DNA from: Deltaproteobacteria bacterium
GTDB lineage: Bacteria; Myxococcota_A; Polyangia; GCA-2747355
Length of the DNA: 64,000 nt
Direction: 5' to 3'
Assembly: GCA_020633415.1 (NCBI GenBank)
Contig: JACKDQ010000003.1
Location: 356,040-420,039, forward strand
Part shown: positions 1 to 7,744 of the stretch, piece after piece
Layout of the letters: each line of letters starts with the position of its first letter
Position numbering within the stretch: the stretch's first letter is position 1
The notes under the pieces: generated by a model
What the model was told of the DNA's origin: nothing
The model's database searches: none
Seen by the model: the letters and a program-made list of their open reading frames with translations, nothing else
Position numbers and translations under genes: made by a program

Positions 1-276
1 GCACATACCATTTTTGACGAACCAGTGTTCGCCCGCCTCTTCTCGTTCAGAGGCGCAGTCGCGATCTTTGTCACAAAACTCGCCTGGGCTGGCTTGCTCT
101 TGGCATGTGTCGAGCGCGTTGGGAGCTGCGCGTCGACAGACCAGAGGCCATTCGCAGCCGGCCTCGTAGCAGTTGCTCTCGGCCTTGCCCGAACCACTGC
201 TGGTCCCGGCATCGTCCATTGTGCCGCAGCCGCAACAGAGCGCCAGCGCAAAGGCCAACAAGCTTATTCTTCGCAT
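1..276 (-). CDS. Cys-rich lipoprotein, 3' end cut by window edge
   Basis: The frame is open from an ATG at 276 to the window edge, giving 92 codons of an incomplete gene. A GGAGGGTGG Shine-Dalgarno stretch lies just upstream and fixes the start. The N-terminus is MRRISLLAFALALCCGCG, a signal peptide ending in a lipobox-like CCGC, so the protein is probably lipidated. After that come a Ser/Gly-rich linker and a run of cysteines (NCYEAGCEWPLVC, then CQEQ, FCDKDRDC). The cysteine spacing suggests a small disulfide-bonded extracytoplasmic module. Short Ser/Gly/Asp linkers after the lipobox recur in other lipoproteins of this window. Function is unknown. Confidence 0.7.
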   Translation of the reverse strand, partial: MRRISLLAFALALCCGCGTMDDAGTSSGSGKAESNCYEAGCEWPLVCRRAAPNALDTCQEQASPGEFCDKDRDCASEREEAGEHWFVKNGMC

Positions 277-593
277 TCCACCCTCCCTCAAGAGCTGGTT
301 TGTTCTTCTACAAAGCCCCTGAAGCACCAGCTGTGCCAACTACGAATTTTTCTCTCGGCCCGAGCCCGGCGAAAAAGACGTTAAATTTGAAGCGTCGCCA
401 TTTGGCCGGCAAGCGCGGGGGATGTCTGAAGCCGAGACGTGGTGTCAAGCGACCTCAGCTAAAAATCAAACCGCGAACGATTCGAGTACCTCACTGTGCC
501 CGCTTGTTGCTTCGTTGGTCGGCGTCGTCAACGGGTTGTTGATCGGACAACTGCTGCTCGTGTGAAGAGCATTGGCTGCCTTTTGACCAGCGG
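277..593. other. Gene-free stretch upstream of the partial lipoprotein
   Basis: No frame here has protein-like composition. The stretch lies between the stop of the lipase (594) and the start of the partial lipoprotein (276), both on the minus strand. The half nearer 276 holds the RBS and a sigma-54-like promoter, listed separately. Nothing is recognised in the rest. Confidence 0.5.
322..338 (-). promoter_or_regulatory. Putative sigma-54 (-24/-12) promoter
   Basis: On the minus strand the sequence reads TGGCAC-AGCTG-GTGCT. It keeps the invariant GG and GC separated by 10 bases, as in the sigma-54 consensus TGGCAC-N5-TTGCW. It lies about 50 bases upstream of the ATG at 276, which is a sensible distance. 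The motif is short and could be chance. No enhancer-binding site was identified. Confidence 0.4.
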
Positions 594-1592
594 CTAGTGT
601 CCCTGAGCGACCAGCCAGTTGGCGAGGCCGCGGTAGAACGCAACGTGGTCGAAACCATTGTCACCGCCCGGGCTATCGCCGAATAGTTGACCGATCTGAT
701 CCCAATGGTCGGCGGGAACACAGCCGAGAAAGCGCCCCCAGCGCGTGATCTCGACCTCGACCAAGCCATCGTTGGGCTGCGGGGCGATCCGCGAGCTGAC
801 GTATAGCGGCGTGGCGACGGGGTCGAGATCGTCGTCGTAGCGGCTAACAAAGGCAGGTGCGTTGACCTGACAGCGGCCAGCGTTGGGTGCCATCGCCGAA
901 CGGCCGGCGAGCGAATAGTAAGCGATCGTCGCGATCGCTGGATGCTGGCTGTTGAAGCGCGCCATGTTCTCGCTGCTGATCGACTGTAAAAACGCGCGCA
1001 GATCGCTGGGTTCGACCGGGCCAAAGATCGTGCCCAATCCGCGCGAGAGCGCCTGCAGCAGGCTAAGCGCGATGCTCGGTACGCGGCCCAGTGCCGCATC
1101 GGCGACTGCCGATCCGAGGTGGGGGCTGCCGATCGTTGTGACGCTAGCGATGCGTTGTGGGATGCGCTGAGCGACATAGCGCGCGTCGATGCCGCCTTGG
1201 CTGTGGCCGATCAGGTTGAGCTTTTCGGCGCCGCTCTCGCTGAGGATCCTTTCGATCGCTGCCAGCAGCTGCGGCCCACGGACCGCGGTGGTATTGATCG
1301 GGTCGATCTCCGGTACGAAGACGCGGTGTCCATCGGCCTGCAGTGCTTGGCGTACGCCGTAGAAATAATCGATGCGGGCCAGTTGCTCAAAGCCGAAAAA
1401 TCCATGAACCAGCACGAGTGGGTAGGGACCATGAGAAAGATCGGAGCTGCGTTGCGCATCGCGCGCGACCGGCAGATCGGCGCCCGCATCGACGAGGCCC
1501 GCGTCGTCAATCGCATGGGGGTTGGTGGTGGTGCAGCCTGTCGTCAGCGCGACGAGGATCATCCACAGCGGGGCCAACGTGCGCGCGGTCAC
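594..1592 (-). CDS. Secreted/lipoprotein triacylglycerol lipase (family I type)
   Basis: An alpha/beta-hydrolase resembling bacterial family I.1/I.2 lipases, which hydrolyse long-chain acylglycerols. From the GTG at 1592 the product has 332 residues. The N-terminus carries a signal sequence ending in LTTGC (Cys20), so it is likely lipidated. The oxyanion loop is LVHGFFGF (about 61-68) and the nucleophile is Ser131 in GHSQGG. Asp274 in NDGLV and His296 in DHWDQIGQLFG match the acid and base positions of Pseudomonas-type lipases. The GTG overlaps the stop of the ATP-grasp gene as GTGA, with GGAG about 8 bases upstream, implying translational coupling. A longer frame to 1652 exists but would put coding sequence ahead of the signal peptide. 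No lipase-specific foldase (Lif) gene is seen nearby. Family assignment is firm; the substrate is inferred. Confidence 0.85.
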   Translation of the reverse strand: MTARTLAPLWMILVALTTGCTTTNPHAIDDAGLVDAGADLPVARDAQRSSDLSHGPYPLVLVHGFFGFEQLARIDYFYGVRQALQADGHRVFVPEIDPINTTAVRGPQLLAAIERILSESGAEKLNLIGHSQGGIDARYVAQRIPQRIASVTTIGSPHLGSAVADAALGRVPSIALSLLQALSRGLGTIFGPVEPSDLRAFLQSISSENMARFNSQHPAIATIAYYSLAGRSAMAPNAGRCQVNAPAFVSRYDDDLDPVATPLYVSSRIAPQPNDGLVEVEITRWGRFLGCVPADHWDQIGQLFGDSPGGDNGFDHVAFYRGLANWLVAQGH

Positions 1593-2647
1593 GCCGGCTG
1601 CTCCGGCCTCGGACGTAGCAGCACGGGGCCGCAATCGAGCGTCCGCAGCCAATGGATGTTCGGGGGCAGTGGGTCATGGAGCGGTGCGCCATCGATCGTT
1701 TCGCCGAAAGCCAGCTTGACCAACAGCTGGACGAAGTTGCAGCCCGCCTCGGTGTAAAAATGGATCGTTGTGCCGAATCGCCCGGCGTTGATCTCGGTGA
1801 CCTTCGCTTGTTGCTGGTCGTCTTCTTTGAAGTCGACGAAAAACACGCCATTCGGTCGATCGTCGATCGCGCGCACAGCGGCCTCGCCGATCTCGCGTAG
1901 CCGTGGTTCGCGGATCGTGCGGCTGATCGCCGGCGCCCCGGTGATACCGCTTGGGCTGACGTGGGGCAGCACGTAGGCCAGCCGCTCGCGGCTCTGGCTG
2001 GCGACAAGGGTGCCGTCAGAGAATAGACCGCACCAGGTCAGGTTGCGCCCCGGCAGGTATTCCGAGGAGATCATCTGGCCCCAACCATCGTGATGTTCGA
2101 TCCAGGCTCGGGCTTGGCCGGCATTCTTGCAGGGCAGGGAAGCGACGCCGATACCGGCGCCCGGGACGCCGCTACCGCGCACCCAGATCGGCCGGGTGTC
2201 GATGCGCCGATAGCAGGCATCGACATCGTCGGGCTTTTCCATCAACAGCGTTAGCGGCACAGGCACGCCGGCGCGATCGAGCAGTTGATTGGTCTGCCAC
2301 TTGTCTTGGGCGCGGTGGATCGTCTGATCGGTCGGCAGAAACAACCGCAAGTCTGGCGGCAGTCGATGGCGGTTCGCCGAGAGTGCGCGGACCTCGACGG
2401 GATGGGTTGGCAGGATCATCTCGATCCGCTGCTCGGCGATCAACTGATTGAGCGCGGCAAAGTACGGCTCGGTTTGCTTTGCCGGGGGGATCTGCCAGCT
2501 GCGGTCGCAGAGCGCGAGATGGAGGTGCAGTGGATGGCAGTCGGTACCGGCAAGAAATAACGGCTCGTCAGCGGCGAGCAGTGAGCGCGTGATGTTCACG
2601 CCGATCGGTCCACCGCAACCCGTGATCAAAATTCGCTTTGCGCTCAT
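1589..2647 (-). CDS. ATP-grasp ligase, CarB/PylC-like
   Basis: A 352-residue ATP-grasp protein. It opens with a Rossmann-like segment ILITGCGGPIG (about 5-15), like the pre-ATP-grasp domain of carbamoyl-phosphate-synthase-type enzymes. The ATP-grasp core follows, with SSEYLPGRN and a C-terminal metal-binding segment VTEINAGRFGTT. The ATG at 2647 has AAGGAT upstream and starts just before the glycine-rich motif; the frame extends further but only through low-complexity sequence. ATP-grasp enzymes join a carboxylate to an amine or thiol through an acyl-phosphate. The acceptor here cannot be read from sequence. It lies 40 bases after the WbmS-like deacetylase and overlaps the lipase by 4 bases, so the three are probably co-transcribed. 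A role in modifying an envelope sugar or amino-sugar is inferred from that context only. Confidence 0.8.
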   Translation of the reverse strand: MSAKRILITGCGGPIGVNITRSLLAADEPLFLAGTDCHPLHLHLALCDRSWQIPPAKQTEPYFAALNQLIAEQRIEMILPTHPVEVRALSANRHRLPPDLRLFLPTDQTIHRAQDKWQTNQLLDRAGVPVPLTLLMEKPDDVDACYRRIDTRPIWVRGSGVPGAGIGVASLPCKNAGQARAWIEHHDGWGQMISSEYLPGRNLTWCGLFSDGTLVASQSRERLAYVLPHVSPSGITGAPAISRTIREPRLREIGEAAVRAIDDRPNGVFFVDFKEDDQQQAKVTEINAGRFGTTIHFYTEAGCNFVQLLVKLAFGETIDGAPLHDPLPPNIHWLRTLDCGPVLLRPRPEQPA

Positions 2648-2687
2648 CGAAGTAGCGATCCTTGCCGATAGAACGGCCGTTTCGGGG

Positions 2688-3422
2688 CTATTGCTCGGCG
2701 GACGGGCCGGGCTCGAACGCTCCGCGGTACGGTGTGCGGGCTGCGAAGGTTGTTGCCAATTGATCCAACGTGCAAAAGTGCTCGGCGCCTTGGGCGACAA
2801 GTTGTTCAAAGAACGTTGCGACGCCCTGCCCAGCAAGCGGCGCGAGGGCACGTTGATCGGTTAGCTGCGACTTGATCGCGCTGTAGTGCTCGAGTCTGGC
2901 GGTGTTTAGATAGAGATGCACCGGGTGAAAGCTAAAGACCTTCAGCCCCGGCTGACGCAAGTCGACCTGTGTCTTGAGATCGAAGGCGCCGTCGAAGTAA
3001 ACGCTGTGAACGTCGTCTTCCCAGAAGATCGGTAGCCGGACCATCCCCGTATAGTCGTAGCGCGCGCTGAGCTGCGGCTGCAAAAAGCTCAGGTCGTTGG
3101 AGATGTAGCGCAGCCCGTGCTGGTGGTAGAGCGGCAGTAGGCGCGAGTGATGATAGAGCACATGATTGCGCAGTCCGCGGGCCAGCGGAAACAGCGCATG
3201 CAAGGCGCGCAGCACGCGTGCTTCATCGCGGTCGTCGCCAAGGAAGTTGGGATGCAGTGCGGTTTCCACGCCATCGAGGGCCAACAAGCGGTCGACGGCT
3301 GGACTGCGGTGGGTGCAAAATACCGTCGCCGGCAACGAGTCCCGCTCAAGCCGTTCGGTCAGCGCCTCGATCATAAAATCCGGCGCCCAATCGAGATCAA
3401 AGCTGAGAGCCAGTCTATCCAC
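2688..3422 (-). CDS. WbmS-like polysaccharide deacetylase
   Basis: A 244-residue NodB-fold protein of the WbmS-like branch. It starts at a GTG with AGGG upstream. The N-terminal ALSFDLDWAPD supplies the acidic metal/catalytic motif. HPNFLG (about 77-82) and FHPVHLYLN (about 174-182) resemble the histidine motifs of the family. No signal peptide is present, so it probably acts in the cytoplasm on an activated sugar, as expected for O-antigen or capsule assembly. It is first in a minus-strand set with the ATP-grasp and lipase genes and is divergent from the GT2 glycosyltransferase at 3585. The family call comes from the motifs; the sugar substrate is unknown. Confidence 0.72.
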   Translation of the reverse strand: MDRLALSFDLDWAPDFMIEALTERLERDSLPATVFCTHRSPAVDRLLALDGVETALHPNFLGDDRDEARVLRALHALFPLARGLRNHVLYHHSRLLPLYHQHGLRYISNDLSFLQPQLSARYDYTGMVRLPIFWEDDVHSVYFDGAFDLKTQVDLRQPGLKVFSFHPVHLYLNTARLEHYSAIKSQLTDQRALAPLAGQGVATFFEQLVAQGAEHFCTLDQLATTFAARTPYRGAFEPGPSAEQ

Positions 3423-3549
3423 GCGGCCCTAGGTTGTCTTAACCCGAAGCCGATCACAAGGATTGGGTGACAGATCACGGGCTTACCGCGGTTTGCTTGC
3501 CGACCGCCGGCGCGCTGGCGAGCTTCTCAGGCCAGGCCACGGATATCAC

Positions 3550-3581
3550 CTTGATAACGTGAGGGATTTTCTGGTATCAAG
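3550..3581. repeat. Inverted repeat before the GT2 gene
   Basis: CTTGATA (3550-3556) and TATCAAG (3575-3581) form a perfect 7-base dyad with an 18-base spacer, ending four bases before the ATG at 3585. It could be an operator or an mRNA hairpin near the start codon. It lies in the divergent region between the deacetylase and GT2 genes. Confidence 0.4.
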
Positions 3582-3584
3582 CGC

Positions 3585-4613
3585 ATGACGATGACATCGC
3601 TCAGCACAACGCCCAAGCTTTCGGTGATCTCGCCGTGCTTCAATGAGCGCGAGAGCATTCCTTTGCTCTGCGAGCAGCTCGCCGAGGTGATCGAAGAAAA
3701 CGACTATCACGCCGAAGTGATCATCGTCGACGACGGTAGCACCGACGGCACGCGCAAACTCTATCCGGAACTTTGTCAGCTCTATCCGTGGTTGCGGGTG
3801 ATCCTGCTGCGTCGTAATTTCGGTCAGACGGCAGCGATGATGGCGGGCATTCGCGCAGCGCGTGGTGACGTGCTCATTCCGATCGACGCCGATTTGCAGA
3901 ACGACCCGCGAGACATCCCGCGACTGCTGGCCAAGATGGACGAGGGTTATCAGGTCGTCAGCGGTTGGCGGAAAGACCGCCAAGACACCTTCGTCACGCG
4001 CAAATTGCCGTCGATGATCGCCAATCGACTGATTCGCGCGATCTCCAGGGTTCCGATCCACGATCTCGGTTGCACGCTCAAGGCCTACAAGCGCGATACC
4101 CTCGAAGACGTATCGCTCTACGGCGAGATGCATCGGTTCATTCCGATCTACGCCAGCTGGGCCGGCGGCAAGGTCACCGAAATCCCCGTTAACCACCGTT
4201 CGCGCGCGTTCGGGGTGTCCAAGTACGGCTTGTCGCGGGTGCTCAAGGTGTTGCTCGACCTGGTGACCGTCAAGTTTCTCGGCGGCTACAGCCAAAAGCC
4301 AATCCACTTTTTTGGGTTACCCGGTGTGCTGATGGGCCTGGTCGGTTTCGTGCTGGCCGGCGTACTGTCGGTGCGCAAAGTCTTCTTTGGTCTGCAGCTA
4401 TCGAAGAGTCCGATGCTGCTCCTCGCGATCCTGATGATGATGATGGGCATGATGATGGTGATGCTCGGTGTTCTCGCCGAGATCATGGTCCGCACCTATC
4501 ACGAATCCCAGGGCAAGCTGACCTATCGGGTCGAGCGCGAACTGGGCGGCGAGCAGCATCGTAGCGACGAAGAAGAGGATATCGGGACGCCCGAGCAGCG
4601 CGGGACGGGCTGA
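3585..4613 (+). CDS. Family 2 glycosyltransferase, polyprenyl-phosphate type (DPM1/GtrB-like)
   Basis: A 342-residue GT-A enzyme that would transfer a sugar from a nucleotide donor to a polyprenyl phosphate at the inner face of the membrane. The nucleotide-binding motif is VIIVDDGSTDGT (about 45-56), followed by LRRNFGQTAAMMAG and the metal-binding IDADLQNDP. ScGCTLKAYKR-type family sequence (HDLGCTLKAYKR) and MHRFIPIYASWAG are typical of this branch. Two membrane segments lie at about 243-262 and 279-306; the second is unusually methionine-rich. The last 30 residues are charged and cytoplasmic. ATGs at 3585 and 3591 are both possible, and neither has a strong Shine-Dalgarno. It may supply lipid-linked sugar to a GT-C enzyme such as the one at 23663, but that link is inference. 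Confidence 0.85.
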   Translation: MTMTSLSTTPKLSVISPCFNERESIPLLCEQLAEVIEENDYHAEVIIVDDGSTDGTRKLYPELCQLYPWLRVILLRRNFGQTAAMMAGIRAARGDVLIPIDADLQNDPRDIPRLLAKMDEGYQVVSGWRKDRQDTFVTRKLPSMIANRLIRAISRVPIHDLGCTLKAYKRDTLEDVSLYGEMHRFIPIYASWAGGKVTEIPVNHRSRAFGVSKYGLSRVLKVLLDLVTVKFLGGYSQKPIHFFGLPGVLMGLVGFVLAGVLSVRKVFFGLQLSKSPMLLLAILMMMMGMMMVMLGVLAEIMVRTYHESQGKLTYRVERELGGEQHRSDEEEDIGTPEQRGTG

Positions 4614-4682
4614 GCGCGCTGCGACGCCTATGCAACAGTGCCGGTGATTGTCGCGGGTAGGGACTTCTCCAAGTGAGGCAGA

Positions 4683-6053
4683 ATGCAAGAACTAGATTAT
4701 CTGGAATCAAATCGCGACCGTCATATCGAGGAGCTGCGTGCGTTCTTGTCGATCCCGAGTGTATCGACGCGTAGCGAGCACGCCGGCGATGTCCAAGCGG
4801 CAGCCGACTTTGTCGTCCAACAGTTGCGTGCGGCAGGGCTGGAAGCGGTCGAAAAGCACAGCACACCAGGACATCCCGTAGTGACCGGCCATACCAAGCC
4901 GGTCGCTGGTGCGCCGACGGTGTTGATCTATGGTCACTACGACGTTCAACCAGCGGAGCCGCTCGAACTCTGGAAAACGCCGCCGTTTGTTCCCGATCTG
5001 CGCGATGGAAAGCTTTACGCGCGGGGCGCGGCTGACGACAAAGGGCAAGTCTTTATCTATCTCAAAGTTCTCGAGGCGTTTCACCAGGTGCGCGGTGGCT
5101 GCCCGGTCAACGTCAAGGTGCTGATCGAAGGCGAAGAGGAGATCGGTAGCCCTAATCTGGTGCCGTTTCTCAAGGCACACAAAAAGGAGCTGGCCTGTGA
5201 CGTGGTGTTGGTCAGCGACACGCACATGATGGGTTACGACACGCCTTCGATCACTGTCGGCTTGCGTGGTTTGACCAGCGTTGAAGTGACCGTTCAGGGA
5301 GCGAGCGGCGATCTGCACAGCGGGACATATGGGGGCTCCGTAGCCAATCCGATCCAAGTGCTCTGCGAGATGCTCGTCGCCTGCAAGAATCCGCGGACCG
5401 GGAAGATCCTGATCCCCGGTTTTTACGACGATGTGCGTCGGTTGAGCGCCCAAGATCGGCGCAAGTTGGCTGAGGCCCCGCACGACGACGAGAAGTTCCG
5501 CAGCGCCACGGGCGCCCCGGCGCTGTTTGGTGAGAAGGGGTTTTCGACGATCGAACGGATCGGTGCGCGGCCGACCTTTGAAGTCAACGGCATTTGGGGC
5601 GGCTATATGGGCGAAGGGCTCAAGACGGTTTTGCCCAGCCAAGCCCACGCGAAGATTTCGATGCGCTTGGTACCCGACCAGGACCCGCAAAGTATCGCCA
5701 AGGCGACCGAGGCGTTCCTCAAAGAGATCGCGCCGCCACACGTCAACGTTACCGTGACCCGCGAACGCAATCAGGGTGACGCGATCTGGGTCGACGCCGA
5801 TTTTCCTGCGATGCAGGTTGCTCGCGACGCGGTCAGGAAAGTGTTCGGTACTGCCCCTCATCTGACGCTCGAGGGTGGATCGATTCCGATCGTCGCGAAT
5901 TTCAAAAAGGTGCTGCGCCGCGACACGATCCTGCTGGGTTTTGGCCTGCCCGACGACAGGCTTCACGCGCCCAATGAGAAGTTCGACTTGCGGATGCTCG
6001 ATCGAGGGATGAAGACCGTCGCGCACCTGCTAAATGATCTCGCCACGGCTTAG
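4683..6053 (+). CDS. M20 family metallopeptidase (dipeptidase type)
   Basis: A 456-residue di-zinc peptidase of the ArgE/DapE/CNDP group, expected to cleave dipeptides or related amides in the cytoplasm. Metal-ligand motifs are visible: His85 and Asp87 in YGHYDVQP, Asp118/119 in GAADDKGQ, and the acidic EGEEEIGS (150-156) with the catalytic base. SGDLHSGTYGG marks the lid/dimerisation domain, and the C-terminal GGSIPIV plus HAPNE supply the remaining ligands. Length is normal for the family and there is no signal peptide. The gamma-glutamyltransferase gene follows after 12 bases, so the two probably form an operon for breaking down gamma-glutamyl or other small peptides. The exact substrate is not predictable. 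Confidence 0.9.
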   Translation: MQELDYLESNRDRHIEELRAFLSIPSVSTRSEHAGDVQAAADFVVQQLRAAGLEAVEKHSTPGHPVVTGHTKPVAGAPTVLIYGHYDVQPAEPLELWKTPPFVPDLRDGKLYARGAADDKGQVFIYLKVLEAFHQVRGGCPVNVKVLIEGEEEIGSPNLVPFLKAHKKELACDVVLVSDTHMMGYDTPSITVGLRGLTSVEVTVQGASGDLHSGTYGGSVANPIQVLCEMLVACKNPRTGKILIPGFYDDVRRLSAQDRRKLAEAPHDDEKFRSATGAPALFGEKGFSTIERIGARPTFEVNGIWGGYMGEGLKTVLPSQAHAKISMRLVPDQDPQSIAKATEAFLKEIAPPHVNVTVTRERNQGDAIWVDADFPAMQVARDAVRKVFGTAPHLTLEGGSIPIVANFKKVLRRDTILLGFGLPDDRLHAPNEKFDLRMLDRGMKTVAHLLNDLATA

Positions 6054-6065
6054 CGCTGAGGGTCG

Positions 6066-7628
6066 ATGATGCACGGAGCGATCGCCGCCGGATCCGCGAT
6101 TACCGCTGATGCTGCCGCTGAGGTGCTCGGCGCAGGCGGGAACGCTGTCGATGCTGTCGTTGCCGGCTGTTTTGCGATGGCTGCGGGTGAGCCAACGCTG
6201 ACCAGCCTAGCAGGTGGTGGTGTGCTGATCCACCGCGACGCTGAAAGTCGCGCCGTGACGATCTGCGACTTTTTCGGCGATGCCCCGGGCCGCGGTCTGG
6301 CCGCTACGCCCGAGCTGTTGGACTTTCCCGAAGTTGAACTGGACTTCGGTCCGGCGCGCCAAGCGTTTTGCATCGGCGCGGCCGCTGCGGCCGTGCCGGG
6401 GGTGATCCCTGGCCTCTGCCGTGCGTTGGAGCGCTGGGGAGCGCTGGAACTCGCCGACGTTGTCGCGCCGGCGTGTCGGGTGTTGCGCCAAGGGGTGGTG
6501 ATCGATCCGTTTCAGGCCCGCGCGATCAAACTGCTCGAACCGATCCTCTTGCATACCGCGGAGGGGCGGGCTCAATTCGGTTCGCCAGCCGATCCACAGC
6601 GTGTGCTCGCAGCTGGTGAGCGCTACGCGGTGCCGGCCCTGGCGGATCTTCTCGAAGCGATGGGGCATCGTGGGTGGCGCGCGGTTTATCGCGATCGGTT
6701 GATGCCTGCGATGCTGCGCCAGTTTGGGCCACACGCTGGTGGGTTGCTGACCGAGGATGACCTCGATGGCTTTCGCGCGGAGTTGCGTCAGCCGTTGGCC
6801 TTTGCCTACCGCGGTGATCGGATCAGCACCAATCCGTTGCCCGGTTTGGGCGGCGAGATGGTCGCGCTTATGCTGGACCTGCTGGCCGAGCGCGAGGTTG
6901 CCGAGTTGAGCCACGGTAGCGCTGCGCACGTGTTGGCGTTGGCCCGCGCGATGCAAGTTTCCGATGAGGCGCGCAACGCCGAAGGGCTGCGCGGCAATCG
7001 CAATCGCTGGATCAGGCGCAGCGCCGAACTGGAGCAAGTTGGACGGCTTGACCGCGTCAAAGCGAAGTCAGGCGGGCCCCCATCGACCACGCACATTAGC
7101 GTCGTCGATGGGGAAGGCAATGCCTGCGCAGTCACCGTCTCCTACGGCGAAGGTAATGGCCACATGATCGCCGACACAGGCATCATGATGAACAACTTGA
7201 TGGGGGAGGCCGACCTGCACCCGCAGGGCTTTCATCGACTGCCGCCCGGTACGCGACTCTCGACGATGATGTCCCCGACACTGATCGAGAGCGTCGACGG
7301 AGATCTTGCTGTGTTGGGCACGGGAGGCGCCAATCGGATCCGCACCGCATTGGTTCAAGTGATCAGCAACCTGATCGACTTCGGCATGGATGCCGAGCAG
7401 GCGATTCACGCGGCCCGCATTCATTTTGAAGACGGTGTGCTGAACGCGGAAGTCCATCAGCGCGCTGACGGCGGCGCCGCGCTCGAAGCGCTGGGCGCCG
7501 AACGCTTTGTCGCCTTCGAGCAGCCCAACATGTTCTTCGGTGGGGTCCACCTGGTCAGTCGCGCGGCCGACGGCCGCTTGAGCGGAGCTGGCGATCCGCG
7601 TCGCGGCGGCGTGCTGCGCATCGTCTAG
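6066..7628 (+). CDS. Gamma-glutamyltransferase family protein, apparently cytoplasmic
   Basis: A 520-residue Ntn-hydrolase of the gamma-glutamyltransferase family, which moves or hydrolyses the gamma-glutamyl group of glutathione-like substrates after autocleavage. Residues 1-45 match the usual mature start (AAEVLGAGGNAVDAVVAG, then LAGGGV). The autocleavage site is PSTTHISVVDG, with Thr341 as the expected nucleophile, followed by MMNNLMG and RLSTMMSPTLI. Unlike typical periplasmic enzymes, the frame starts directly at the mature domain with no signal peptide, so it is probably cytoplasmic. Members of this superfamily also include non-GGT acylases, so the reaction is not certain. It is co-directional with the M20 peptidase 12 bases upstream. 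Confidence 0.87.
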   Translation: MMHGAIAAGSAITADAAAEVLGAGGNAVDAVVAGCFAMAAGEPTLTSLAGGGVLIHRDAESRAVTICDFFGDAPGRGLAATPELLDFPEVELDFGPARQAFCIGAAAAAVPGVIPGLCRALERWGALELADVVAPACRVLRQGVVIDPFQARAIKLLEPILLHTAEGRAQFGSPADPQRVLAAGERYAVPALADLLEAMGHRGWRAVYRDRLMPAMLRQFGPHAGGLLTEDDLDGFRAELRQPLAFAYRGDRISTNPLPGLGGEMVALMLDLLAEREVAELSHGSAAHVLALARAMQVSDEARNAEGLRGNRNRWIRRSAELEQVGRLDRVKAKSGGPPSTTHISVVDGEGNACAVTVSYGEGNGHMIADTGIMMNNLMGEADLHPQGFHRLPPGTRLSTMMSPTLIESVDGDLAVLGTGGANRIRTALVQVISNLIDFGMDAEQAIHAARIHFEDGVLNAEVHQRADGGAALEALGAERFVAFEQPNMFFGGVHLVSRAADGRLSGAGDPRRGGVLRIV

Positions 7629-7744
7629 CGCTGTGGCCTAGCACGTCGAATCGCCGAACTTTTTTTCGAGAAAACTGGCCCGCGTCGTGACGCTGTGACC
7701 ATGATCGACGCGTCTGAGCCCGCCGAGGGCGCAGCGCCACGGCC

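Noticed and set aside
4398..4688. Histidine-rich frame (HHHH runs) on the minus strand
   Set aside because: Antisense of the methionine-rich membrane helix; no start signal.
4707..6026. Long open frame on the minus strand, 439 codons
   Set aside because: Entirely antisense to the M20 peptidase; no RBS and no recognisable family. High GC keeps the opposite frame open.
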